DNA of 64,000 bases. It comes from Monocercomonoides exilis. Taxonomy: Eukaryota > Preaxostyla > Oxymonadida > Polymastigidae. This document shows positions 12,001-23,597 of the stretch, piece by piece. Both the position numbers and the translations under genes were made by a program. The notes under the pieces are model-generated. The model had not been told where the DNA came from, did not search any database, and saw only the letters and a list, made by a program, of their open reading frames with translations. Each line of letters starts with the position of its first letter. Position 1 is the stretch's first letter. The stretch is taken from positions 246,001 through 310,000 of the forward strand of contig LSRY02000042.1 in the NCBI GenBank assembly GCA_001643675.2, written 5' to 3'.

Positions 12001-15000
12001 TCAAAGGGAAGTGACTTATTCCTGCTTTGCGGGAATCCAGAAGCGTTGATCAAAGAAGATCTGTGGTTTGGGACAATTGACGAACTGAACACGCCCGAGC
12101 AAAGTTTCTGGGTTATGGATTCGGTTGAAAGCCCAGTTATTGACTATTCGATCAAGAAATATCTGTTTTCTGGAACAGGAGATATTATTTTTGTTGAGGC
12201 AGGAAAAAGCACTTTGCCGAACTGTGGAAGCGATGCGAATCCATGCGATCGATTGGAAGTTGGGATGAGCAACCTCAAAGAGAACCAAACGACTGTCCAG
12301 ATCAATAACCACAACTGGGTTTCCAGAGAGATGAGAAGAGATGGGAAATCGCTGACGATCCGTGGGGTTGCAGCCAAATCTGAGCTGAGAATAGAAAGCA
12401 ACGGGTTTTTCAATGTTATTGATGACCTAACACCAACGGTGCTTTTGCTCAACAGACTTATTTTCAAACTTCCTGCCTCTCCTGCAGAAGGAAACGTTGG
12501 AGTTATTCGGATGAATGGCGGACGACTGACAATACTAAGCTGCAAATTTGGAGGGAGTGAAGGTTCTGAAGAAGCTGGAAAGCTTTGGATCGTTGTTGGA
12601 GGAGGTGGAGAGATTCATTTTGAGAGCGTTGTCCTTTCACATATGACTTTTCTGTCGAGCTTCGGAATTGCTCGTATGGAGAGAGGGAAAATGTCCATCA
12701 ATAATCTGAATGCGTCTCATGTTACATCTGAAGGAGATGGATTGATCCAGGAAATTGAAGGTAAAAGTTTTGAAATCAATGCTGCAAATATTACTGATTG
12801 CTCTGCTTCTGATGGAGGAATATTTGTTCTTAAGAATGTTGAGCAGACTTCAATTTCTGGAGGATGTGAATTTTTGAGATGCAAATCGATCAACAATGAT
12901 GGAGGTGTTACCAAATGTGAGCTTGCCTTCGAGAATAGATTCGATATGGAAAACGTTGAAATAAGTGAATGTGAAGCCAATGAGACAAGCGGAAGAGGAG
13001 GAGGCACTTTTCTTTGTTTAAGTGATGATTCCACAAACAACTTCAAATTTGGAGAAATGGAGTTTATCGAAAATAATGCTTGGTGCGGGAGGGATTTGTT
13101 TATCAGCTGCTCTGACCTGAACCAAACAGTTAATAACAGTCGCTTCATTTTTGATTTATTTGATGAAAATGGAGCATCTGTAGTGGATATGAAAGGCATA
13201 GACAGCACACTATTTGATGGCGAAGCAATTGATCTGTTTCTGTTTCTGGTGAAATACGAATCGGATGAGGTATTTGTTGAACAAAATGGCTTTGATGTGA
13301 TTGGGTGTGGCAGTTTGAGTTATCCCTGCTCATCTTTCTGGAGAGGTGTGAAAAACGCTAATTTGAGTTCTTCATATAGAATTATATGGATTGGCTTAAA
13401 CGCAATCATTCAAGATGAATATGATCTGTCCAATTTCGAGGTCAAATCTTCAGTCTCTGAAGCACCTGCAAAGCTTGATTTTGCTTCTGAAATTATTCGT
13501 TCCGACTTTTCTTCAGCGTTGATTGTCAATTCGAAGAATCTTCAATTTAACTTTGTTGATTTCGTGTTGCCGTTGGAATTCAGCACCAATCGGCAAGTTC
13601 TGATATCTTCTTCTCCTGAAAATGGGATGTTTCATTTGATTGATTGTGCATTTTCAGCGAGGCAACAAGGCACGCTTTCATATTCTCTGATTTCTGTGAA
13701 TGGAGGAACATTTTCGCTGATTCGTTGTACAATTGAAGATGTGAAGTTTGATTTCACGCCTATTTCTGCTTCTTCTTCGGCTGTAATTGAAGCATGCAAT
13801 ATTTCTGGATCCAAGACAGAGAATGGGGAAGAAGGGGGAGCACTTCGAATTTCGTTGAAAGCAGAGCAGCAATTGATGATCAACAAAACAATAGGGGAAA
13901 ATTGTGAATGCTCATCGACAATTGGAAAAGGAGGTTTTCTTTTTGTTGACAGCACAGATTCAGAAAGCTCCGCTCCTTTTGTTTTTGATGCAATCACTTT
14001 GGAAGCCAACAAGGCGAGAATTGGGGAGCATATTTTCATTTTGTCGATTGATTTGAACTCAACAGTGACGTCATCTTCATTCATGTTTGATTATTCTTCA
14101 ATGGAAAATACAACAAACCTTTTTGTGGGGAATGATGATTCCTGCAATTGCACTGACCTCTTCAGATTTCTTGTGGGCTATTCAAATTCCCAAATATTTG
14201 TTTCTTCACTTGGCTTTGATGTGAAGAGATGTGGAAGTGAAGATGATCCTTGCTTTTCTTTCTGGAAGGGGATACAACAAATTGATCAAAGCGAAACAAA
14301 GAAGAAGATAATAATTCACAACAAGACAGTTTTGAAGGACAGCTTTGTTCTTTCTAACTTCAAGATATGCTCTGGAACAACAACTGAAGTGGAAGCCAGC
14401 CATTCGACGTTGGCTGTGAACCAAGAGGAGCCAGCAGAAGGCAAAGGATTGATAAGAAATAGCAAGACGCTGACATTTTCGTGGATAATTCTTTCAGCAG
14501 AGTTTATTTGTGAAAATGGAGAGAAAGTCATTGTGAAAAATGAAGAAGGCACTTTGTCTTTTGAAGATTGTTGGTTTTCTTTAACAAGCGCGGACAATAC
14601 GGCTCAAAACTGTGTGTTTGTGGAAATGGTGAAAGGAGAGCTGAATGTTGATTATCTGAAGGTGGAGAGAGTCCACACAAAACGAGGTGTTTTCGATGTG
14701 TGTGATGGATGTGAATGCAGCGTGAACAAACTGAGCATTCTTTCATCCACAATCGAGAGTGGAAGCATTATTAATGTGAAGGATGAAGACGTAGCAATGA
14801 GAAATAACGCGAAAACAACAATTGGAATTAACGAATCAACTTTCTTTTCAGTTTCAAGAGCTGATGATGGACCGTGTGTTTGCATGAGCTATTGCAGCAA
14901 CAGTGGTAGTGTTGAAATGACTGTGAAAAATTCATCTATCGAGTCGTGCAAAGCTCTTTCATCTGAGAAAGGCGGTTCTGTTTTCTCTTTTCTGAGCTCA

Positions 15001-18000
15001 GATTCCTCCCTGATAGTGGAAGAGACACGAATTGCTCAATGCTCTTGCTCCACTGCTCGCGGAAGAGGAGGCGGAGAATATTTGGAGTTTATGCAAAGAG
15101 GAGAATTGCTGTTTCTGTTCAAAAATGTGACATTTTCTGGAAACGAGGCATTTATTGGAAGAGACATTTTCATTGAATGCACAAATATTTCGAATCAAAT
15201 CAACGAGACACAGTTTGCAATGGATTTGAGGGCAGATTCTTTCATTCGTCTCAATGCAATTTATGGGATTGACCCGATGCTCTCCGAGCCTGTTGATCTG
15301 ATGGATCTGATCACGATATACCAGTCTGCTACGATTGTTGTTTCGACTATTTTTGGGAAAGGAGGAGTGAATGATAGGCAGTGTGGTACAAGCACCCATC
15401 CTTGCTTATCCCTTGGATATGGTGTTGGCCATCTTGTGGGAGACTTTCTGAGGATTGTAGCCATTGACGAGCAAAGCGAGATTGAAAAGGAAGTTGAGCT
15501 GAATGATATCACCATCCAATCGAAGAGCTTCACAAAATCCAAGTTGGTTGTTTCATCTGCAATTACTGCAGCTGATTTAACATTGATCAAAGCAAAAGGA
15601 AGAAATCGCCTTGAATCAGTCGACTTCCTGTTTGCAGACTCATTTTCATCAAATCACGAAACAATTCTGGAAATTGACGAAGGAAACATGCTGATTGCCG
15701 ATGTTACATTCAAGCCGGAGAATGCTAATACAAAAGCTTCTTTGAATGAGCTTATCCGGATGGAAGGCGGAATGTTGTTGCTCAGTCAAGTTTCAATCGA
15801 AAGAATTGATGCAACGACTCTGTGCACATTCAAAAAAGGAGCGTGTCAATTTCGTTCAGTTTCTTTAATAGATGTTACATCACTTCGAGATCTGTTTGTT
15901 GTGTTATGCGAAAGCATTTCGATGAAGGAAGTGGAAATAAAGAATGCAGAAAGCCAGAAGAGCATCTTCAGCTTGGATGGAGCTGAGAACAAAGTGCAGA
16001 GAATCTCAATGAGTGCTTCTTTATCAGAATGTATTGTCTCCAACGCATCTTGCAGAGGAAATAGTCCGATGATTTGTATCGGTAATAGAAGAAATGTGAG
16101 CTTGTCGAATTACTCTGTGAATCTTTCTCTGTCACAAGTTGAGAAAGGAATGATGATATCTTTGCTTTCTTGTTCTGAAATTTTAATGGATTCGTGTTCT
16201 TTCAAAGGAGAATTGGGAGCTTCGAAAGAGAATCGAATGAATGAGAATCTGACAGCTGTTTGTAGATGGAATGGATCTCTTGTTAACTTCGAGCAAAGCG
16301 TCGCCTTCATGAAAGACACAACGATCTCCAATTCATCAGTTGGAGGGTTGTCAGTGTCAGGTGGAAGCATCGAAATGACAAAAGGAGAATTTCTCGACAA
16401 CAATCCCAATATTGAGGGATACGCATCGGCTCGAAGAAACGTTATCTGTTCAGATTCCGGAGTGTTGAATGTTGCAAGCTTAAAAGGAGGAGATGGAGTG
16501 AAGGATAACTCATCTCTTTGGATTCTGAACGATGACTGCAAATTGGATGGGATAGCAGGTGAACGAATTTCTCCATTCTTCATTCCCATTTTGGATTTAG
16601 CAAAAATGGAAAAAGAGATTGATTCGGCAAAGATTGTTTTCGAGGGTTCGTTGCTTCTTCCCTGCAATCTTTCGTTCCAGCTTGTGGTGTCCATTGGTGA
16701 TGAAAAGTCGATCACTACGTTTTATTTCAAAGAGGATTCATTTGAGTTGGAAACATATGTCTTCTCTTTTATCAATTCAGACTTAATTAATTCAGCTCCC
16801 AATGAAGCAGAGATTTCAGTGAGAATTCTGTTTGGAACGTCAGATGCTCCTTCCTTCACTTCTGCAGCTGTGCTGAGGAACAGAAGCGAAACAGAAGCAA
16901 AAACAGACGAAATCACTGTTGAAAGTGGAAAAGGATATGGTTCTTCTTCAACAGTTATTATTATTGTGTTAGTAATAATTTTGTTGATTGTTCTTATAGT
17001 TGCCATTGTTCTGGCTGTTCGATGGAAAAAGGTGAAGAATGAAGCAAAAGATTTGAGAGAGATTGTGAATGACAACATCAGAAAAGATCCGAAAGCGTTT
17101 GAGATGGTGACGATGGAGATGTCACCGGAAGAGCAGTGGCGAAGAGCAGAGAGGGAGGCAGAGAAGAAGAATGAAGAAAGGATCAAGAAGAGAATACATG
17201 AGACGAATATGGAGCACTCAGAATCATCAGAGCATCTTCTATCTGAAAGTGGATCGACTGAATATATCCTTGGAAGAGACTCAGACAAGATTCCTCAATG
17301 GGCATTGGAGAAAGAAGAAGAAGAAGAGATTAGGAAGAGAACGCCTTCTCCGTCCATTTCATCCACTTCAACAACAGACACTTCAGACACAGATACCACT
17401 TTTGTTCGATCAGAGAGCATGTGCCCCACCACCTCTTCTATGTCGAACCTGGTGGATGCAATGGCCTGTTCATCGCCTCATGAGAAATTGATTGTGGATC
17501 TGAGGGATTCATTGTTCATGCTTCTTCATGGGAGGAACGAGAAGAAAGAGATGGCAATAGGCACTCTTAAAGAGAGGGAGCAGACAGCTGCCCAGATCCT
17601 GTTCTGGGTGGCTAATCTTGCACTTCATTCATTTGATGAGATGGAAAATCCGCTTCAATCGCTAGCCAATCTGAGTCCTCACATTGTGCTGTTCTCCGAA
17701 CACATGGTCATCTGCATTGTGACGCATTCTGATCTCCTTTTTTCTGATGATTCTGAATCTTCTTCCATCTCTTCTTCAACTTTTGTGACTTCGGCAAGTG
17801 ACGATGATGATGAAGATTCTCTTCTCTCATCAGCCTTTGAGGATGAGGAAGATAACAGAAAAGAGTGCCTGAGATGGAAAGCACCAGAATTGTTGATCAA
17901 CAAGAAGATGGAGGCAACAAAGAGCTCTGTGGCATTTTCAATTGGGATGATGTTGTGGGAGTGCCTAACTCTGCAGATCCCGTTTGGGGATTATGAAGGG

Positions 18001-18345
18001 GAGGTGGCAGGCCAGAAGATTGTGAATGGAGAGAGACCGAATATGAAAAAAGTTGAGGGGTCTCGATTGAAAGGAATGGTGGAAACAAGTGTGCTGGCTC
18101 AGATACCAGACAGAATTTCACTTTCAGAAATGAAGAGAGAATTCATTGGATTATTTCCTGCGAATGCAGCAATACTGACAGCGTCAGATGCGCTGTGCTA
18201 TGCAGGGGGAAGCAGAGAAGAAAGAGGCGAAAGCTTTGCTCGAAGAGACAGCAGAATAGTGGAATGTGTTCTAATTGATGAGCACAAAGACATTATAATT
18301 GTTGGGAAAGGAAACATCCCCGAAGATAAAAATGAAAAAAATTGA
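6036..18345 (+). CDS. Giant Pmp-type surface protein with one transmembrane segment and pseudokinase tail (interrupted)
   Basis: A short first exon (6036-6173) encodes a signal peptide, MRLLCCIFFGLTLCFASVS, then DCKDSEQ. A GTGAGT donor and an AG at 6258-6259 join it in phase to the long frame. The ectodomain is built of beta-helix-like segments rich in GG(A/G)-I and F-x-x-C motifs. Eight CGx(4-5)PC motifs lie near 7760, 8786, 9985, 11038, 12223, 13306, 14230 and 15382, giving a unit of about 0.9-1.2 kb. A membrane helix lies near 16940-17020. The cytoplasmic part has a charged linker, a Ser/Thr stretch and a kinase-like domain ending with RWKAPELL, a GMMLWECLTLQIPF segment and G-E-R-P-N. No HRD or DFG catalytic motif is visible, so it is likely a pseudokinase. 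Two lesions break the reading: an in-frame TAG at 8438-8440, and a one-base shift near an A6 run at 9747-9752. If both are sequence errors the protein is about 4,070 residues; otherwise it is a recent pseudogene, with 9778-18345 intact on its own. It ends in TGA. Confidence 0.8.
6174..6259 (+). other. Predicted 86-nt phase-0 intron after the signal-peptide exon
   Basis: The donor GTGAGT follows codon AAT at 6171-6173. The acceptor AG is at 6258-6259. Splicing moves the reading from the signal-peptide frame to the long ectodomain frame without a partial codon. The upstream frame otherwise ends at a TGA within the intron. The alternative AG two bases earlier would put the downstream frame out of phase. 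Confidence 0.6.
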
Positions 18346-19550
18346 AAATATGAAATAAAAGTGAGGAGAGATCATATCAAAAAGATTTTTAAGGAAGAAT
18401 CAAAAAAACAATGTATATTCGATTTGAGTAAATGATGTGTGTCTGATTATGAACACACACTCTTGATTTATTGGAAGCACAGTTACTGTTCATTGTCTCA
18501 TTTATGCTCGTGGAAAATGAGAATAATTCATCAAAAATTAATATTTATTCTTGATTCTCAATCATTTCTGAAGTTTTCTACAATTGTTTGTTATTCATTC
18601 AATTTTTTGCTTTTTTTTCTGTCCATTATAACAAATTCCATAAACAACTTTATTACAAAACTGGCTTGAGTGTTTTGTTGGAGTGGTCATTCAAAACTTT
18701 CAAATTATCTTCATTTTTATCAGACATTTTTTGGGAGTGAAGAATAAGTTTTTTTTTATCTTTTTCACCTTTAAAGTCAATTATTTTTGCATTTTTTTAA
18801 AAGTTTGTTTTATTTTCAAGTTCAAATGAAAATTTCAAAGTTAATATTCAATTTGGTTGTTTGGAAAGAGAAATTTTCATTTAACTCGAAGCAAACTGTT
18901 TCAATTTTGCATTTTGAGGCTTTTTTTCTTTGACAATCGATTTATATCTTCAGAATTTTTTGAAAATTATTTTGTTTGAAGAAAGTGGAACAAAGTGATA
19001 AATTTTTCATTTTGGTTTCATTTTTGTAATCGAGAATGAAAAATTGATAATTAATTTGTCCAATTCGATTAACAAACAATCAAACAGCTTTGCATATTTT
19101 TTATTATGTTTATTTCATAAAACATAGACAACAAGCAAATATCATGAAGTGAAAATTTTTCTTTTCAAAGAAAATACTTAATGAAGACAAAAAATATATA
19201 ATCATCGTTGATAAAAACAACACACATCCACATACATAAAGAAAATAATAAAAATATTGGAAAAAAAAAGAAAGAAAATAGAAAAAAATTTGTTCTTTGA
19301 AAAAAAAATAATTGGCAACTTGCTTTCGAAAATCACACTTTCATGAGTGTTTTGATCAAAAAATAATCCTTTTTGAAATTCTTGAAAAATAGGTTGTCGG
19401 AGAATTACAGTCATTCTCCACGAATCGAAAAAAAAGAAACGACATTGCAAGAATTTCCAAAAAGAGGTATTGTTTGATTAAAACCCTAATGAAAGTGTGA
19501 TTTTTGTAATAAGGTGCCAATTGCAATTGAACATGACTGTCATGTGAAGG
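18346..19550. other. 3' intergenic region between convergent genes
   Basis: The surface-protein gene (+) and the MATE gene (-) converge here. The sequence is AT-rich, with T-rich runs in the first part and A-rich runs near 19260-19310. Short open stretches lack any recognisable protein character. Nothing else is seen. Confidence 0.6.
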
Positions 19551-20876
19551 TTATTGTAATTTGAAATCAATTTTTATCCCTTTTTTCACAAGCAGTCTCA
19601 CATACAGGATAAACGTAGGTATAAAATCCAATCCCATTCCAATGCCAAACATCAAGCATATTCCGTTCAACGTTGGCTTGTACACACCAGTCAAATAAAG
19701 AATGAACAGAATACCATAATAAAATCCATCAATGCATATTGATTGAATGAGCATGTATCCTGTTTTCCCCAGTCCGTAAAACGTGCTGTCGAAAACTGTC
19801 GAGTTGAATATGAATGTGACGTAGAAGCCTGTTTCAATGAGCACAACATTGAACACTTTGTTGTATTCAGAACAGTTCAACACATAGCGCAAAAACAGCT
19901 TCCACAAAGGGATGCTCACCAGCCATAACAAGGCGAATAGGGTAGCCATGCACAAATACCCGAAAGTTTTCGCTCGGATATTATCCTCAGATTCTCCAAC
20001 TTCTTTTTTCACAACATCTGCAAGAGCCAGCGAAGGAATTAACAACCATTGCCAAATAAAATTGTTTGCAACCCAATAAATCCCCTGTTCAGCCACAATA
20101 TTCACCATTCTGATGACCATCACCATGAAGACGACATTTCTCAATAATGATTCCAAACCGGAATACTTCCCAACACTGAGCCACTCCTTCAGCCAACAAA
20201 AATTCCATTTGGTTTTCACAAAGAAGCTTATGTTTTCTCTTCTCAGCAAGATTAATGCAACAATAAATATGACAAAATTGACAATGATATTCGAAATGGC
20301 AATTCCGTTAACTCCAATATTCAATGAAACTTCCAAAGTGCTCACCAAAAATGTGTCCAGAATGATCGTTAACAGCATCTGAATAATCAGCAAGATGAAC
20401 ATGTATTTTTCCTTTTTCAATGTCACAAGAACAAGTGAAATAAACCTCCACAGCGTTGAAAAGATTCCTCCAACAGTTTCTATTCTGACATATGTCACTG
20501 TCACATCAATAAGTTCATTATTTTGCGCCATGAAAACCACAAGAGGCTTTGCAGCAGAAACCAAAATTATGGACACTAAAACATAAACCGCTGCTGTGAC
20601 AGTTATTCCTGTTCTGACCTTGTTTGCAAACTCTTTCGAATCGTTCAATGACTTTCCCAAAAGATGGAAAAGAGGAAGGATCAAGGCTTCCTGGGCCACT
20701 TCATAAAACAAATTCACCCATGACATTTGGCTTGCAATATTCACCCCCGAATCGCTCGGTAACTCTCCAAGAAAAAAGATTCTGACTGTTTGATAAATTG
20801 TTGGCAAAATCATTGAAATGAATATTGCTGCCCAAAGTCTAATGTTCACAGTTTTGAAAGCTCTTAATAATTTCAT
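19551..20876 (-). CDS. MATE-family efflux transporter
   Basis: An intact, intronless frame of 441 residues runs from ATG at 20876 to TAA at 19551. This is the usual length for MATE (MatE) transporters. About twelve hydrophobic helices are spaced through the whole length in two similar halves. The N-terminal segment around the first helix (LPTIYQTVRIFFLGELPSDSG) matches the family pattern of a first helix followed by a short loop. MATE proteins export organic cations or drugs in exchange for Na+ or H+. The sequence resembles prokaryote-type MATEs more than plant or animal ones to my eye, and it has no intron, so lateral acquisition is possible (inference). The unbroken frame among decayed neighbours argues that it is under selection. 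Confidence 0.85.
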   Translation of the reverse strand: MKLLRAFKTVNIRLWAAIFISMILPTIYQTVRIFFLGELPSDSGVNIASQMSWVNLFYEVAQEALILPLFHLLGKSLNDSKEFANKVRTGITVTAAVYVLVSIILVSAAKPLVVFMAQNNELIDVTVTYVRIETVGGIFSTLWRFISLVLVTLKKEKYMFILLIIQMLLTIILDTFLVSTLEVSLNIGVNGIAISNIIVNFVIFIVALILLRRENISFFVKTKWNFCWLKEWLSVGKYSGLESLLRNVVFMVMVIRMVNIVAEQGIYWVANNFIWQWLLIPSLALADVVKKEVGESEDNIRAKTFGYLCMATLFALLWLVSIPLWKLFLRYVLNCSEYNKVFNVVLIETGFYVTFIFNSTVFDSTFYGLGKTGYMLIQSICIDGFYYGILFILYLTGVYKPTLNGICLMFGIGMGLDFIPTFILYVRLLVKKGIKIDFKLQ

Positions 20877-21601
20877 GAAGGATAAATCGAATTACACTTC
20901 TTTGTTGATGAAAGAACTTTTCAGACAAACAGCAAGAAACGAGCACACAAATCTATTGAATGGTTTCGTTGATCAAAATATTCAAATCACTTTTTTAATA
21001 ATAATTGAAATCGAAATGATTCAAACAAAATGACAAAGCCAGGCGTTTGTAACAAAAAAAGCAGAAGCGATGCGTGTCAGTCGAAAGACAAAACTTGTTC
21101 CGGTTGGTTTTCTTTTCTAACTTTTTTTATTTATTTGATTGTTTATAGAAAATTGTTCACTTTATAAATTCTTCTTTGTTTTCACAAAAAAAATTATTGT
21201 TTGTGATTTCCAATGAATTTATTGACATTTGCCTTTTGATTTTAAATTTTACCTCATTTTGATTTAAACCAAAACCAAAAAGGAAATTTTTTACATCAAA
21301 AACAATAATGAGAACTTTGACAACATTTTGATTCAATTCAGATTTTATTAAAAAATTATAATAAATAAAGCTAAATATGGCTGCGTTGTCTGTTTTCATT
21401 CCATACAGTCCGTATCTGTCCAACCTCTTCCTTTAATAATCCATCTGAAGCACGACCAATTGACTGAAGCCAGCCTTCAGCAATTTTAGTGAATAAGTGC
21501 TTGATGGGTGCAAGTGGAAGACGATTGGCTGCAGAAGAATTGATTATAATAAGAGTCATTTTTGACATGAAGAAATTAATAGAAGAATCAATGAATAGGA
21601 A
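20877..21601. other. Intergenic, no supported gene
   Basis: AT-rich. A minus-strand frame near 21371-21568 has a mildly protein-like end (IGRASDGLLKEEVGQIRTVWNEN) but no flanking support; it might be part of the decayed gene next to it. Confidence 0.4.
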
Positions 21602-21875
21602 TTATTTCAGAGAGAAGATGTTGTTGTAACCGTCAGAAGTGATTGCTTCAACAATTCCCCCAAACTGAGAGCAAGAAAGGCAGATAAAAGAGAAGAGTCA
21701 GAAAAAGGGAAGGAAAAGAGATAAAAAGAGAGCAGGATTGCTGAAGTGTATGGTTCAAAGAAGAGTTGCTGTTCAGCAGCTCAACTGCTTCAGATAGCAT
21801 CATATCGCCTTTTGAAGAACAGACAGCCAAAAGAAGCGGATGCGGAATGAGCTGCTGAGGCACAAGAAGGGGCAT
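21602..21875 (-). CDS. Candidate last exons of an unrecognised gene
   Basis: A pyrimidine-rich tract ending in CTCTCAG (AG at 21665-21666) precedes a 63-nt phase-0 exon reading FGGIVEAITSDGYNNIFSLK and ending in TAA at 21602-21604. Upstream is a protein-like stretch (HPLLLAVCSSKGDMMLSEA) that could end at a GTTGAG donor near 21785. Together they could be the 3' end of a multi-exon gene on this strand. I cannot name the product. The upstream part resembles an ankyrin-type helix pattern only weakly. Decay of the gene is equally possible. Confidence 0.25.
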
Positions 21876-22031
21876 TCAATAAGATGAGATTGCAATCGAT
21901 GGGAAAGGCAAATCTGCACGAACAAGAAGAATGAAGAGTTATGGGATAAATCAAGGCATAGAATTCTGATTTGAGCTGAAGGCTCTTTTGATGAGAAGTA
22001 GTTGTATATCAACTTTACGCCTCAGATTAGT

Positions 22032-22241
22032 TCATCCAAATAAAATATCATCTTCGTCCAAGGATCTCTTCCCTCTCTTTTTCCCAGGGCAGGATCTCAA
22101 ACAAAGCAATAAACCATCCTCTTCCCTTTCAGTTAAGCTCTTATGTCTGCCAGCATCTATTACTGAAGAGCATTCCAAAAAGTGAATGTTGCCATCTGCA
22201 AAAAACATAAAGTGCATATCTCGATAGATTGACAAAGACAT
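22032..22241 (-). CDS. Protein-like fragment of unknown gene
   Basis: A frame of about 69 codons with mixed composition (SIYRDMHFMFFADGNIHFLE, then a charged end). It lies upstream of the candidate exons at 21602-21875 on the same strand and may belong to the same gene. There is no defined start or splice site. A loosely similar strand-like motif occurs at about 44640-44700. This is a weak call. Confidence 0.2.
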   Translation of the reverse strand: MSLSIYRDMHFMFFADGNIHFLECSSVIDAGRHKSLTEREEDGLLLCLRSCPGKKRGKRSLDEDDILFG

Positions 22242-22433
22242 GATGATAAAGTACGTGATGTGTCTTGTTCTCTTCTTCAGCTACAGAACTGGACTGTGTC
22301 AGTTTGTTTTGTGTGCTCTGTGCTTGCTCTGAAGAACAAGCAGATGAAGGAGGCGAGTCGCATGGATAACAGCGTTGAAAATGAGAAAGGAGAACCTGTT
22401 GTCATTCATAATGCGATTCAAATGTTATTTCTA

Positions 22434-23597
22434 TCATTTTGAAGTGATGATTCTTCCGATATCTGTGGCGTTGCAAGAGTCGAAGAGAGGGATTTCATCA
22501 ACTATTGATAATTTAGTAGGCAAAATTGAATTATCCCCTCTTTTATTCCATCTCAATCTCTTCAAAAGATGTGTGCTCTTTGTCTTTCGTGCAAAGAAGT
22601 TCATCGCCTGTGCCATCTTCGTTGCCTCTCCCTTTGTTTTCCTTGTCTTCACCTCATTCACCTCTGCATTGTGCTTCTTGCCCGTCTCCTGAATCTTCCT
22701 CTGATTCATCCGGATGATCTTGTCATTCTCCTGCAGCTTCTTCTCCAGCCAGCTCGTACGATTAGATTCGTTCTCTCACCATTCTCCCTCTGCCTCATCT
22801 GCTCCTTTTCCTTTTCCTTTTCCCACTTCTTCTTCTTATTCTTTTCTTTCTTCCAGCAAATGCAGCACAATCGCTTCGGGCAACAGAACCACATCTTCCA
22901 TCATTCATCCTCAGCCAAACCACTTCCAATCCCTTTCTCCGCAATCTCCCCTTCTTCTCACACATTGCAACCCCTCTCCCCATCACTTCATCGCTTTCTC
23001 GTCCAACTTCCCCACTTCACGTCTCGACTGCAGTTATCGCCATATCTGCAGCGAAGGGTCAAACAGATCGAAGAACGAAGAATGAACATTTACATCTGCT
23101 GCTGCAAAGATCCGCTTGCCCTCCGACTTCGTGACCACTGACACTGCAAGCGACGGAAACAGCTCCGCAAGTGGAAGTGAAAGCATCTCCAAAAGCGCCA
23201 CATTGTTCACACACACACACACACACAACACCCCCCGCTGCATCACAACATATCCCTTGAAGCGTCTGTTGCTCCTTCAGTTACGACTATCTGTGATTTT
23301 CATTCACTCCAGCCGCCTCTCGATGTTGTTTATTGCGGATTAAAATTAACAAAACACTTCAACAGATGCATCAGAAAGGCCAATCGCAGGTGCAGAGGAT
23401 GAAGATGAAGATGATGGCTTTTCATCTCCTGCTGCCTTCTTCTCTTCGCTTCTCCGTCTCTGGAATGGCGATGAAGTTCTGTGTGCTGCTTCAGATGAAG
23501 AAGAAGGATTTGAAATGAACGATGGTGAATTTGACATGGAAGAAGAAGAAGAAGAAGAAGAATTCAATGAAATACCCCCATCACCCAACATTTTCAA
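22434..23597 (-). pseudogene. Decayed relative of the 59.5-60.5 kb gene
   Basis: Reading the minus strand across several frames gives, in order, a Ser-rich start with a SDASV motif, then AALLEMLSLPLAELFPSL-like sequence, a TKS..KR.FA.ADV stretch, DLFDPSLQIWR, a QSRREVGKLDEKAMK helix, and MEDVVLLPEAIVL. The same order occurs in the plus-strand gene at 59540-60499. Here several stops and frame changes separate the blocks. A coiled-coil segment (LEKKLQENDKIIRMNQRKIQ) near 22680-22745 continues to a stop at 22434. The homology is seen directly by comparing translations; the function is unknown for both copies. A CA dinucleotide run (23210-23226) sits inside it and reads as a Cys-Val repeat. Confidence 0.55.

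Noticed and set aside
18439-18669. Short plus-strand frame after the giant gene
   Set aside because: Hydrophobic, AT-driven composition in a 3' flank between convergent genes; no support.
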